From NCBI GenBank assembly GCA_946621465.1, contig CAMOOO010000001.1, positions 248,001 through 312,000 of the forward strand: DNA of 64,000 nucleotides, written 5' to 3'. Below the pieces are notes generated by a model. The model ran no database searches. It was not told where the DNA came from and saw nothing but the letters and a program-made list of their open reading frames with translations. Within the stretch, counting starts at the first letter, position 1. Each line of letters opens with the position of its first letter. Below are positions 9,575 through 17,774 of this stretch, piece by piece. The position numbers were made by a program, and so were the translations under genes. Source of the DNA: an uncultured Clostridia bacterium (GTDB taxonomy: Bacteria > Bacillota > Clostridia > Christensenellales > DTU072).

Positions 9575-10327
9575 TTATTGATAGGGATCGGATTCAATCC
9601 CATCGTACACCGGAATTTCCGGATAATTATCATGTATTAAGCGTCTGACTAGCGGTAAAAATTCCTTTTCAGCATTATAATGACCAACTTCAATTATAGC
9701 ATATCCGATGTCTTTTGACAACCTTGCAACGTTATATTTTACTTCCGAAGTGACAAAAACATCGCTATTTTTTGCAAAAAGTAATATTGTTTCTTCTTCG
9801 CCGCCGCCAGCGCCGTTAATGCAAGCGACATTTTTAATAATTTTATTCCTTTCTCCGATAATCTTTATATTTTTATCGTCGATTACCCTGCCTATTATTT
9901 CAGCATATTCTCCCAGCGTGATGTTTTCCACCGTACCGATACGACCTTCTCCTACAGTAGTAACGTTTTTTAAGCCTATTTTTTTAGCAAAAAGATCGTT
10001 TAAACCATCTTTTGCCATATCAATATTGGTGTGTGCCGAATATACGGTAATATCATTATTTGCAGCCTTCAAGAGAGATCTTACTTTAGGATAAACGAGA
10101 TCGATTTGCGTCCAAGAATGCCAAATTGAAGGATGATGTTCGATAATTAGATTACAATTGTTTTCTATCGCCTGCTGAACAATGTTTTCGCTGAGGTCTA
10201 AGCAAACCAGTACGCCGGTTAGTGATAAATGAGTGTCACCAGTTTTTATCCCGCACTTGTCATACGAAAGTTGACTGTCTATCGGAGCGAATTGTTCTAT
10301 TACGTCGATTATTTTTTGTTGTTCCAT
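9575..10327 (-). CDS. Nif3-like dinuclear metal-centre protein
   Basis: A 250-residue member of the NIF3/YqfO family. Metal-binding positions are visible: IEHHPSIWH (about residue 85), YSAHTNID and EVGHYNAE near the C-terminus. It is shorter than Bacillus YqfO (about 370), so it lacks the PII-like insertion. Family members are hydrolase-like hexamers; the substrate is unsettled, with a proposed link to GTP cyclohydrolase-type chemistry. The start at 10327 has GGAGG about ten bases upstream; it overlaps the end of trmK by 19 bases. The trmK-nif3-zinc-ribbon order is a common Firmicute arrangement. Confidence 0.9.
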   Translation of the reverse strand: MEQQKIIDVIEQFAPIDSQLSYDKCGIKTGDTHLSLTGVLVCLDLSENIVQQAIENNCNLIIEHHPSIWHSWTQIDLVYPKVRSLLKAANNDITVYSAHTNIDMAKDGLNDLFAKKIGLKNVTTVGEGRIGTVENITLGEYAEIIGRVIDDKNIKIIGERNKIIKNVACINGAGGGEEETILLFAKNSDVFVTSEVKYNVARLSKDIGYAIIEVGHYNAEKEFLPLVRRLIHDNYPEIPVYDGIESDPYQ

Positions 10328-10944
10328 TTTTTGCACTCCTCCCATTCTTCTTGCGTGGCACTGTTTACGTTTGCTATTTTGTCGATAAGTTTTGATAAAA
10401 CTTTCGTTCTTATATTTAAAAAGTCTGTAAATTCCTTCGTTTCCGGGATATTTTTTCCGAAATAAAATTCATCCGGTGAGTAATTGGATATTCCTTTTTC
10501 GCAAACGATAATAGGATAATATTTTTTTTCAAAGATATAATAATCTTTCTTGACGTTGTAACCGTTTTCAAATAAATACTTTCGAAGTACATGTGTGTCC
10601 TGATGTGGCGATAAAACGTATTTACTTGCAAAGTCTTTTTGTTTTAGAATATGGACGGTTTCCGTCGCGCCCATACCTGCGATAACGGCAACCGATACTT
10701 TTATTGGGAGTGGCTCCGCTCCGTCTCCACAAAGTAAAAATAGCCGAGAAGATAAATTCTCTTCTCGGCTGAGAATTTCTGCTTTATTAAGACTGCTCGG
10801 ACTGATATCGATGCCGTATCCATATTTAACTTTGTTCTCTTTTAACGCGCTGACGATCAATTTACCATGGTCGCAGCCGATATCGGCACAGCTGTCTCCG
10901 GAAATTTCGTTAAGAAGCGATTTAAGCCTCGTTCGGAGCATCAT
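10309..10944 (-). CDS. trmK: tRNA (adenine-22-N1)-methyltransferase
   Basis: Uses SAM to methylate N1 of adenine 22 in tRNA. The 211 residues carry a Rossmann methyltransferase fold: motif [11 protein letters not shown] (about residues 20-29), [11 protein letters not shown], and [12 protein letters not shown], which is typical of the TrmK (COG2384) family. Its start overlaps the rpoD stop (ATGA). A second ATG directly follows the first, so the start could be 10941. Confidence 0.92.
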   Translation of the reverse strand: MMLRTRLKSLLNEISGDSCADIGCDHGKLIVSALKENKVKYGYGIDISPSSLNKAEILSREENLSSRLFLLCGDGAEPLPIKVSVAVIAGMGATETVHILKQKDFASKYVLSPHQDTHVLRKYLFENGYNVKKDYYIFEKKYYPIIVCEKGISNYSPDEFYFGKNIPETKEFTDFLNIRTKVLSKLIDKIANVNSATQEEWEECKKWNNKK

Positions 10945-12008
10945 TTATCCAAAAAGTCCTGGAATTTTTTGATTTTATTTGGGTGACGAAGTTTGCGTAA
11001 CGCTTTTGCTTCAATCTGACGAATTCTTTCACGAGTGACGTTAAAGACTTTTCCGACTTCTTCCAGCGTCCTCGGTCTGTTGTCTCTTAGTCCGTACCTA
11101 AGAATTAAAACGGCAGATTCACGTGGAGCGAGCGTCCCGAGTATTTCTTCGATCTGCTCTTTCAGCATTCTGCTTTCTGCTAAGTCTAGTTGACTTGCCG
11201 TCGTTTTATCTTCGATAAAGTCACCTAGATGGCTGTCTTCTTCTTCGCCGATAGGCGTCTCCAAAGAAACGGGATCCAGGGCGATTTTTTGTATTTCTGC
11301 AACTTTAGCTTCCGATATACCCATCGCTTCGGCAATTTCAGCCTGTGTGGGTTCTCTGCCTAATTTTTGCAGGAGCATACGGCTGACTTTGGTCATTCTG
11401 TTGATTGTTTCTACCATGTGGACAGGAATACGAATGGTTCTGGCTTGGTCTGCAAGTGATCTGGTGATAGCTTGGCGGATCCACCACGTTGCATAAGTAG
11501 AAAACTTATATCCGCGCGTATAATCGAATTTTTCTACCGCTTTCATCAGACCGAGGTTTCCTTCTTGTATAAGGTCAAGAAATTGCATTCCCCTGCCAAC
11601 GTATCTTTTTGCGATATTGACAACAAGTCTTAGGTTTGCGTTAATCAGTTCTTTTTTGGCTTCTTCGTCTCCTTCTGCCATTCTTTTTGCGATTTCTATT
11701 TCTTCTTGCGGAGTCAAAAGCGGAACTCTACCGATGTCCTTTAAATACATTTTAACGGAGTCGTCAATGCTGACTTCGTTCATTATTTTTTGGATCATCT
11801 GCTCGCTCAGCTTCTCTTGATCCACCATGCTGATGACTTTTATCCCGTTTTCTTCCAACGTTTTGTAAACGTCTTCCATCTCGCTGGCATCCATGTCGAT
11901 TCTGTCCATGCGATTGAGTAATTCATCTTCCGGAATAGCTTTTTTCTCTTTGTACAGCTCAATGATTCTTTCTAATTCCTGCTTCTTGCGTTTTTCTTTT
12001 TCCGACAT
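10941..12008 (-). CDS. rpoD: primary RNA polymerase sigma factor (sigma-70/SigA)
   Basis: Housekeeping sigma factor, 355 residues. It contains a short region 1.1-like N-terminus, region 1.2 ([16 protein letters not shown]), region 2 with the melting and -10 recognition helix ([17 protein letters not shown]), region 3, and region 4.2 with the -35 helix ([17 protein letters not shown]). The start at ATG 12008 has GGAG upstream; the 14-codon extension upstream overlaps the dnaG end and is not conserved. It follows dnaG by 13 bases, the classical primase-sigma pairing. Confidence 0.97.
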   Translation of the reverse strand: MSEKEKRKKQELERIIELYKEKKAIPEDELLNRMDRIDMDASEMEDVYKTLEENGIKVISMVDQEKLSEQMIQKIMNEVSIDDSVKMYLKDIGRVPLLTPQEEIEIAKRMAEGDEEAKKELINANLRLVVNIAKRYVGRGMQFLDLIQEGNLGLMKAVEKFDYTRGYKFSTYATWWIRQAITRSLADQARTIRIPVHMVETINRMTKVSRMLLQKLGREPTQAEIAEAMGISEAKVAEIQKIALDPVSLETPIGEEEDSHLGDFIEDKTTASQLDLAESRMLKEQIEEILGTLAPRESAVLILRYGLRDNRPRTLEEVGKVFNVTRERIRQIEAKALRKLRHPNKIKKFQDFLDK

Positions 12009-12021
12009 TTTTATCTCCTCG

Positions 12022-13752
12022 TTAAAAAATAAGCCTGGTAAGTTCGGCAATCTTTTGTTTAATTTCCGGTTTTTTCTCTTCGTCTACGTTATTTAATTCG
12101 ACAAGTAACCTCTTCATTTCCTTAGATTTATATTCTTTTTTTAATAAAATCAAACTTTGGCGATAGTAGTCGGCTTTATTGACCTCATTAACTTCTTCCT
12201 GAGCGTCCATTATTTTTGCCGCTTCGTCCTCTTCGAGCAATTCATAGAGTTTATCTCCACGAGGATAAATGCCGTTTTTACCGCAGTCAATAATATAGGA
12301 AATGACTTTTTTATGTCCTTCGTCAGGGAAAAAGTCTCCGTTGACGTCGGCTATTTTTACAAATTTTTTCCCGAAATACATACAAGAAAGAACAAATCGA
12401 GCCGCAAGTGTCAATGCAGTTTGTTCTTTATCCTCTTTTTTTGGCGCTGGCTGCTCGGTCTCCGGCTTTGAATCGGGCTTCTGTCCGGAAAGGACTTCTT
12501 TGGATAGTCCGCTCTTTTCCGATACGGCTTCTAAATAAACGGCTTTTTCAACGTCGTCTAATCCTTGCAAAACGTTTAATGCTTCTTTTGCATATTTGAC
12601 CTTATCGTCATAGCTACCAAAGTCGTGTCTTTTTTCGACGGTGTAGAGCTTAAAGTCGATTAGCGGCAATGCTTGTTCCATCAATTTCTCGTACCCTTCT
12701 CTTCCATAAAGATTGACATAATCATCGGGATCAAGATTGTCGGTAAGGCATACGACTTTAATTTCTATTCCCATTCCTTTTAATAGTTCCAGTCCTCGAA
12801 TGGTAGCGTTTTGCCCGGCGCTGTCACCATCATAGGAGACGTAAACGATGTCTGCATAACGTTTGATTTCTCGGCACTGTTCGATTGTCAATGAAGTCCC
12901 CATAGATGCAACGGCATAAGGAATGCCAGCTTGATTAAGGCTGATGACGTCCATATGTCCTTCGACAAGGATCATCTTTCTGGGTGAATCTTGTTTATAT
13001 TTTTTAAATATATTTATACCGAATAAATTCTTCCTTTTATTAAAAGCGAGCGTGGTGGAAGTGTTTTTATATTTAGCAAAGTCCGGTTTCTTTTCCAGTA
13101 ATCTTCCGGTAAAACCAAGCACCTTTCCATTTCCGCCGATGATCGGGATAATAAGTCGACCGCCAAAGAAATCATAAGGTTTCCCCTGTTCGTTTATACC
13201 GATTACTCCGGCTTCTTTCATTGTTTCGATATCATACCCTTTTTTTGATAAATAAGTAACTAAAGAGTCGAAATCAATGGAATATCCCATTCCAAAACGG
13301 TTGATTGTAGTCCAGGTTAAGTGTCTTTCCGCAAGGTAAGTAAGCGCAGACGTTGCGCCTTCGGATTTTAAATTATTATAATAAAACATTGCGGTTTCTT
13401 TATTGATTGCGTAAATTTTCTCTAAAAGTTTTTTACGACGTGCTTCTTCCGGATTGTAGGTTTGTTCGGGCAGTTCCAACCCCGCCCTTCTAGCCAGATA
13501 CTCGACAGCTTCAACAAAAGACATCCCCGTTTCTTCCATAACGAAAGTAAACACGTTGCCGTGTTTACCGCATCCATAGCAGCGATAGACCTGATGGTCG
13601 ACTCGAATTTGAAAAGACGGAGTTTTTTCTTTATGAAAAGGACAACAAGCCCAATAGTCGCGTCCTTTTCTGGACACGGGTATGTACTGGCCGATTACGT
13701 CCGCAATATCAATTCTGCTCTTTATCTGTTCAATAAAACTATCAGGATACAT
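12022..13752 (-). CDS. dnaG: DNA primase
   Basis: Synthesises RNA primers at the replication fork and works with DnaB, whose gene is also in this window. The 576 residues hold the CHC2-type zinc domain (C37, H40, C58, C61), the catalytic core with TOPRIM motifs ([12 protein letters not shown] and [12 protein letters not shown]), and a C-terminal helicase-interaction domain that is poorly conserved here. The ATG at 13752 has only a weak GAG ribosome site, suggesting dependence on the upstream 93-residue gene 45 bases away. Confidence 0.96.
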   Translation of the reverse strand: MYPDSFIEQIKSRIDIADVIGQYIPVSRKGRDYWACCPFHKEKTPSFQIRVDHQVYRCYGCGKHGNVFTFVMEETGMSFVEAVEYLARRAGLELPEQTYNPEEARRKKLLEKIYAINKETAMFYYNNLKSEGATSALTYLAERHLTWTTINRFGMGYSIDFDSLVTYLSKKGYDIETMKEAGVIGINEQGKPYDFFGGRLIIPIIGGNGKVLGFTGRLLEKKPDFAKYKNTSTTLAFNKRKNLFGINIFKKYKQDSPRKMILVEGHMDVISLNQAGIPYAVASMGTSLTIEQCREIKRYADIVYVSYDGDSAGQNATIRGLELLKGMGIEIKVVCLTDNLDPDDYVNLYGREGYEKLMEQALPLIDFKLYTVEKRHDFGSYDDKVKYAKEALNVLQGLDDVEKAVYLEAVSEKSGLSKEVLSGQKPDSKPETEQPAPKKEDKEQTALTLAARFVLSCMYFGKKFVKIADVNGDFFPDEGHKKVISYIIDCGKNGIYPRGDKLYELLEEDEAAKIMDAQEEVNEVNKADYYRQSLILLKKEYKSKEMKRLLVELNNVDEEKKPEIKQKIAELTRLIF

Positions 13753-13797
13753 TTTGTCTCATAATTTAATTCGACAAAGTACCTATCGTTTTCCTTA

Positions 13798-14079
13798 TTA
13801 TTTCATAGTTTTTTTAAGATAAATAAATATTGAACTCAGTTCGAGTAGATATTTCATTTTTATTTCTTCCGATAATTTCATAAATCTCTTCCTGTCGATT
13901 AACTTTTGGAGCGGCTGGATCAATTCGTCCGATGCTACGATCTCGTATGTCACTTCTCGCATATATGCGACTTCTTCCGCAGACAATCTTTTTCCGCATA
14001 AAAAAATCGAATCGTCGCCTTCTTGGATCAAGCTTAGTCTTTGTATATGTTTTTTGGTGTCTTCTAAAATGTTTTTCAT
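13798..14079 (-). CDS. hypothetical protein ahead of dnaG
   Basis: I do not recognise this 93-residue protein. It is charged and predicted mostly helical, with no signal peptide, membrane segment or metal motif. It is very likely real because its ATG is preceded by a near-perfect GGAGG at ideal spacing and it sits in the same orientation 45 bases before dnaG-rpoD. Its position takes the place that rpsU or yqeY-type genes hold in the classical macromolecular-synthesis operon. It shares its upstream region with divergent rpsU. Confidence 0.75.
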   Translation of the reverse strand: MKNILEDTKKHIQRLSLIQEGDDSIFLCGKRLSAEEVAYMREVTYEIVASDELIQPLQKLIDRKRFMKLSEEIKMKYLLELSSIFIYLKKTMK

Positions 14080-14204
14080 ATTTTACCTCCTCAATCATTG
14101 TACATATGTAAATGAATAAATGCGCCCTCATCGACAAAACTAGTTAAAAATCGACACGAATAACATCAAAAAATAAAAGTTAATGATTTTTAACAAATAA
14201 ATAT

Positions 14205-14233
14205 TTGACAATAGCAAAAAAATCATATATTAT
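14205..14233 (+). promoter_or_regulatory. predicted sigma-A promoter of rpsU
   Basis: A consensus -35 TTGACA (14205-14210) and TATTAT (14228-14233) are separated by 17 bases, about 37 bases ahead of the rpsU start codon. An overlapping TATAAT at 14231 would give a 20-base spacer and is less likely. Confidence 0.7.
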
Positions 14234-14269
14234 AATGACACAATTTTTCAAACAAAGGGGGTGAAACTT

Positions 14270-14443
14270 ATGGCTACAGTATACGTTAAAGAAAACGAAT
14301 CGGTAGACAGCGCTTTCCGTCGTTGGAAAAGAAAATGTTCGACTGATGGCATTATCGGTGACCTCAAAAAACATGAAGTTTATGAAAAACCCAGTGTTAA
14401 GAGAAAGAAGAAAGCAGAAAATGCAAGAAAAAGAAAGTATTAA
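14270..14443 (+). CDS. rpsU: 30S ribosomal protein S21
   Basis: Small-subunit protein located near the anti-Shine-Dalgarno end of 16S rRNA. The 57 residues start MATVYVKENESVDSAFRRWK and end in a lysine/arginine-rich tail, as normal for S21. The start is ATG 14270, behind a strong GGGGGTG ribosome site; an in-frame GTG at 14261 falls inside that site. It is monocistronic: its own promoter lies upstream and a strong terminator follows. It points away from dnaG-rpoD, unlike the co-directional rpsU-dnaG-rpoD operon of enterobacteria. Confidence 0.95.
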   Translation: MATVYVKENESVDSAFRRWKRKCSTDGIIGDLKKHEVYEKPSVKRKKKAENARKRKY

Positions 14444-14450
14444 TTAATAA

Positions 14451-14482
14451 AAAGAGCTGTGATGATTCACAGCTCTTTTTTT
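14451..14482. terminator. bidirectional terminator between rpsU and the AAA gene
   Basis: An 11-bp perfect stem (14451-14461 with 14468-14478, 6-base loop) is flanked by T runs on both strands. It ends rpsU on plus; the convergent AAA/CYTH gene on minus stops inside the T run at 14481-14483. Confidence 0.9.
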
Positions 14483-15536
14483 ATTCAATTTCTCCGTTTG
14501 GGAAAATCTCTCGATTAGGCAGGAATATTCCTTTTGTATCATCGATTTTGTTTATTTTTTTAATAATTGTTATATATTCCGGTAAAACTACGTTAGAGTT
14601 ATTGTTCTGTTTTTCGACAAGTAAAACGGCTTTGTCTTTGATATTTTCATAGAATAAGATAGTAAAATAGTTTTCCCCTGACGAAAAGCCGAAAGAGTCG
14701 ATACCTATTTTCCGTTTAGGTGAGTCAGCAAGACTTATTCCCTCGAGATAGTCCCTTTTCGTTACGTCCCGGATGCTATCGCCATCGATATAACGGTAAT
14801 ATGTTTCTTTTTCTGTAATAATCTCCGAAACAGATCTGTTTTGGAAAAAATAAGTTGTGCTTTTTCCTATTTCCATTTTTCCTTTTCCGTTTAAATCGGG
14901 CGATTGAATTAGATAAGCGTCCGTATAGGTATAAGGTTTTGATGAAGTAATGGTCGCAACCGTTTCACATAGATCGTGCATTTTTTCCGTAAAGTCTTCT
15001 TGTGCGTCAACAATATAAAATTCCGGGTGGTTTTTCCAAGACCTTTCACAATAAATGTCCGTTTTAACGGCATCTTCCGCAGTTATATTTTTGTCATAAC
15101 TGACGTCGTCAAAAAGAGCATAGGAAAACGATGAAGCACTTCTTAATTGAATAACGGCATCATATCTGTCCATCATATCCTTTTCCGAAATTTTATTGTA
15201 ACGTCTGAATGCATAAAACTCCGCAGGTGACATATACCCTGCTAAATCACCTAATCCGCCGAGGCAGATGATAAGTACGTTCTCATCTCCTGCGTCAACT
15301 GCTTGAATACCGATAACGTTTTCGGTAGTAATTTGCGTAGTATACAATTTTGAATAGCGGTTATCGAAACCTAAATCGAATTCGGCCGGTTGGGAACTAT
15401 ATTTGAGATCGCAAATGATTTGATCGATAATATACACTTTGTAGCCTATTTTTGTATATTTATCCCTTAAATAGTATGCGGCTGATTTTTTTCCGCTACT
15501 CGGTCCACCGGTCAATACAATTTTAAAAAGTTTCAT
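14481..15536 (-). CDS. AAA-family ATPase with C-terminal CYTH-like domain
   Basis: A 351-residue cytoplasmic protein. The N-terminal half resembles the AAA_28 P-loop family (IVLTGGPSSGKK, residues 7-17). The C-terminal half (about 205-345) follows the pattern of a CYTH/triphosphate-tunnel-like domain, with YRYIDGDSIRDVTKRDYLEG and ENYFTILFYENIKDKAVLLV. This pairing recalls a little-studied bacterial family and the animal TTD14 protein. The substrate is unknown. The position after GK in the P-loop, normally Ser/Thr, is Lys17, with Ser18 next, so nucleotide handling may be altered. The start at 15536 has GAGG six bases upstream. It follows dnaB by 33 bases. Confidence 0.65.
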   Translation of the reverse strand: MKLFKIVLTGGPSSGKKSAAYYLRDKYTKIGYKVYIIDQIICDLKYSSQPAEFDLGFDNRYSKLYTTQITTENVIGIQAVDAGDENVLIICLGGLGDLAGYMSPAEFYAFRRYNKISEKDMMDRYDAVIQLRSASSFSYALFDDVSYDKNITAEDAVKTDIYCERSWKNHPEFYIVDAQEDFTEKMHDLCETVATITSSKPYTYTDAYLIQSPDLNGKGKMEIGKSTTYFFQNRSVSEIITEKETYYRYIDGDSIRDVTKRDYLEGISLADSPKRKIGIDSFGFSSGENYFTILFYENIKDKAVLLVEKQNNNSNVVLPEYITIIKKINKIDDTKGIFLPNREIFPNGEIE

Positions 15537-15569
15537 TTTATACCTCAAATCTGTATCTTTGGATACCAA

Positions 15570-16979
15570 TTATTCCTGTTGAGCGTTTGTTCCCTGAGGT
15601 TGCGTTGCTGGTTTATAAGTGTATTTCGATTGATCGTCGCTTTCGGTAAAGCGCATATGTTTTCCGTCAAAGTTCAGTCTGATTTGACCCAGTTCACCGT
15701 TACGGTGTTTACTGATATCCAATAGAATAGGACTGTCGTGCTTTGCCGCTTCGTCTTCTCTTGAAAGGAATAAAACGATATCTGCGTCCTGCTCGATTGC
15801 ACCGGATTCACGGAGGTCGGATAGTTGCGGCGTTTTCTCTTTACGCTGTTCGATACCACGTGACATCTGACAAAGAAGGATGATCGGGCATTTGAATTCT
15901 TTAGCAAGTCCTTTCATTTGTCTTGACATGGTAGCGATTTCTAATTGTCTGTCGTCAGACTGTCTCCCGTTTGCGTGCAGACTCATTAATCCCAAGTAGT
16001 CGACAACAATTAAGTCGATATGATTGAATCCCAGTCCGCTACCGCACAGTCTCCTGCATTGCGCCGCAACGTCGTTGGGGCTGACGAGACTGGCGTCGTT
16101 AACAAAGACGCGAGAATTGGATAACGTTTTTGTCAATTCCCAAAGATGCTCATGTGATTGATCGCTTAGATCTCCTGAATTGACTTCGTCCATAGGTACG
16201 TTTGCCAAATCGCAAAGCATACGTTGAGCAAGTTGGACGGCGGGCATTTCCAATGAATAAATACAAATCGTTTTTGGATCACCCTTTTTGCGAATGATGT
16301 TATTGACGATATTGAGAGCAAATGCAGTTTTACCGACGGAAGGTCTGGCGGCAAGAATAATTAAATCGCCCTTTTGTAATCCATTGGTAATTTTATCAAA
16401 TGATTTGAAGCCTGTAGGCAAACCTCTGAAGGCATTTTTATCTTTAGAAAGAAGATTAAGCCTTTCAATTAAATCTGTTGCCGCTTTACTGATCGGTTCC
16501 AGTCCGGTGCTTTGCAATTCGTTACTGATTCCATAAATTTCTTTTTCAGCCAAACGAAGAGTTTCTTCTTCATTTGTAGATGCATATGCGTTTTCGATGA
16601 TTAAATTGCATTTTTCGATAATATTACGGAGAATCATGTCTCTTCGTAGTATTTTAACGTAGTTGTTGCAATTTGCCGCAGAAGGTAGTAGATTGGTCAG
16701 ATCGGTTAGATACTCTAACGTTTTATCATCCCCTGTTCCGTTTTTTATCATTTGATCGCTGACTGTAATAACGTCAACAGACTCGCTACCGTCATGTAGT
16801 GACTGCATTGTCTGATAAATAATACGGTGTTTTTTATTGTAAAAAGCATCGGCGGGCAACTTTCCGATGTATTGCGATGCAGCGTTGCCGTCAATCAATA
16901 AACAGCATAGAACGGATTGCTCCGCTTCAAAATTATGAGGAAAAATCTTTGCTGCAGTGGCTTTTTCATTCGTACTCAT
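15570..16979 (-). CDS. dnaB: replicative DNA helicase
   Basis: Hexameric 5'-3' helicase that unwinds DNA at the fork. The 469 residues contain the N-terminal DnaG-interaction domain (about 15-120, starting FPHNFEAEQSVLCCLL) and a RecA-like domain with Walker A ARPSVGKTAFA, YSLEMPAVQLAQRML, Walker B IDLIVVDYLGLM and the CQMSRGIEQR arginine-finger region. The start is ATG 16979 behind AAGGAG. It lies two bases after the lipoprotein gene. The last 25 residues are low-complexity, rich in Gln, Thr and Pro. Confidence 0.97.
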   Translation of the reverse strand: MSTNEKATAAKIFPHNFEAEQSVLCCLLIDGNAASQYIGKLPADAFYNKKHRIIYQTMQSLHDGSESVDVITVSDQMIKNGTGDDKTLEYLTDLTNLLPSAANCNNYVKILRRDMILRNIIEKCNLIIENAYASTNEEETLRLAEKEIYGISNELQSTGLEPISKAATDLIERLNLLSKDKNAFRGLPTGFKSFDKITNGLQKGDLIILAARPSVGKTAFALNIVNNIIRKKGDPKTICIYSLEMPAVQLAQRMLCDLANVPMDEVNSGDLSDQSHEHLWELTKTLSNSRVFVNDASLVSPNDVAAQCRRLCGSGLGFNHIDLIVVDYLGLMSLHANGRQSDDRQLEIATMSRQMKGLAKEFKCPIILLCQMSRGIEQRKEKTPQLSDLRESGAIEQDADIVLFLSREDEAAKHDSPILLDISKHRNGELGQIRLNFDGKHMRFTESDDQSKYTYKPATQPQGTNAQQE

Positions 16980-16981
16980 TA

Positions 16982-17773
16982 TTATCTCCTTTTCTTGATC
17001 AAAAGAATGGTTAGCGGTACTACGCAAATAACCAATCCAATGATTATGGCAAAAACGTACCATACGGTCGTGTTGGGTGTTCTTTGCGTTATTGTAATGA
17101 CTCTGTCTTTGTCGGATACGTTCATGTAAAAATAGTGATAATATAGATTATCCTCAGAAGAATATTTTACTTCATCGGCGTCAGATCGTATTGTTTTCGT
17201 TTTATACGGCGTGCCATAGACGTAAAGAAGAATTACTTCTTTTTCCGTGATACCGGCTTTAATGCATCCAGTGTAAAAAATTCTTCCTATATATTTATAA
17301 TCCTTATCAATATCCTTGAAAATGGTTTGCATGGAGTAGGTATACTCTTTGTAAAAAATGGTATCATATTCCGGATCAACCGAATCGGAATCAATTTCAA
17401 AGCCGTTATACCCTGTCGCTCTATAATATTCTTCAGTTGTATCAAACTTCAAGGATGCGGATAAAATACCAGAAACTGTATCTATAGATACAGAATAACC
17501 GCTTTTTTCGAATGAGGATTTTAATGTATCCATTAGTTCTCCAAGCGTTTTTTTATTCTTCTGATAAAAAGAATAATCATATGTTAACTTATATTCAACG
17601 TAATGTCCGGTACCATATAATACGTAATTATTATATGTAATCTGCGCATATTTGCCATCGAGATTGACTCCTGATAAATCCTCTTCTTCGTCAGCAGCAA
17701 TGGAACAAGCCGAAAAGATGCCTGCTAAAACGATGATAAGTAGAATAATTGTTAATATGCTTATTTTCTTCAT
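16982..17773 (-). CDS. lipoprotein with C-terminal membrane segment, function unknown
   Basis: I do not recognise a family for this 263-residue protein. It begins with a lipoprotein signal (hydrophobic residues 5-19, then FSAC with modified cysteine C23), continues with an Asp/Glu/Tyr-rich extracytoplasmic domain of about 200 residues, and ends in one membrane helix (about 237-259) and a Lys/Lys/Arg/Arg tail. It would therefore be held by both a lipid and a transmembrane anchor. The gene lies one base after pepF and two before dnaB. Codons around 95-100 contain an 18-bp perfect palindrome (17476-17493) shared in part with dapF. Confidence 0.7.
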   Translation of the reverse strand: MKKISILTIILLIIVLAGIFSACSIAADEEEDLSGVNLDGKYAQITYNNYVLYGTGHYVEYKLTYDYSFYQKNKKTLGELMDTLKSSFEKSGYSVSIDTVSGILSASLKFDTTEEYYRATGYNGFEIDSDSVDPEYDTIFYKEYTYSMQTIFKDIDKDYKYIGRIFYTGCIKAGITEKEVILLYVYGTPYKTKTIRSDADEVKYSSEDNLYYHYFYMNVSDKDRVITITQRTPNTTVWYVFAIIIGLVICVVPLTILLIKKRR

Positions 17774-17774
17774 T

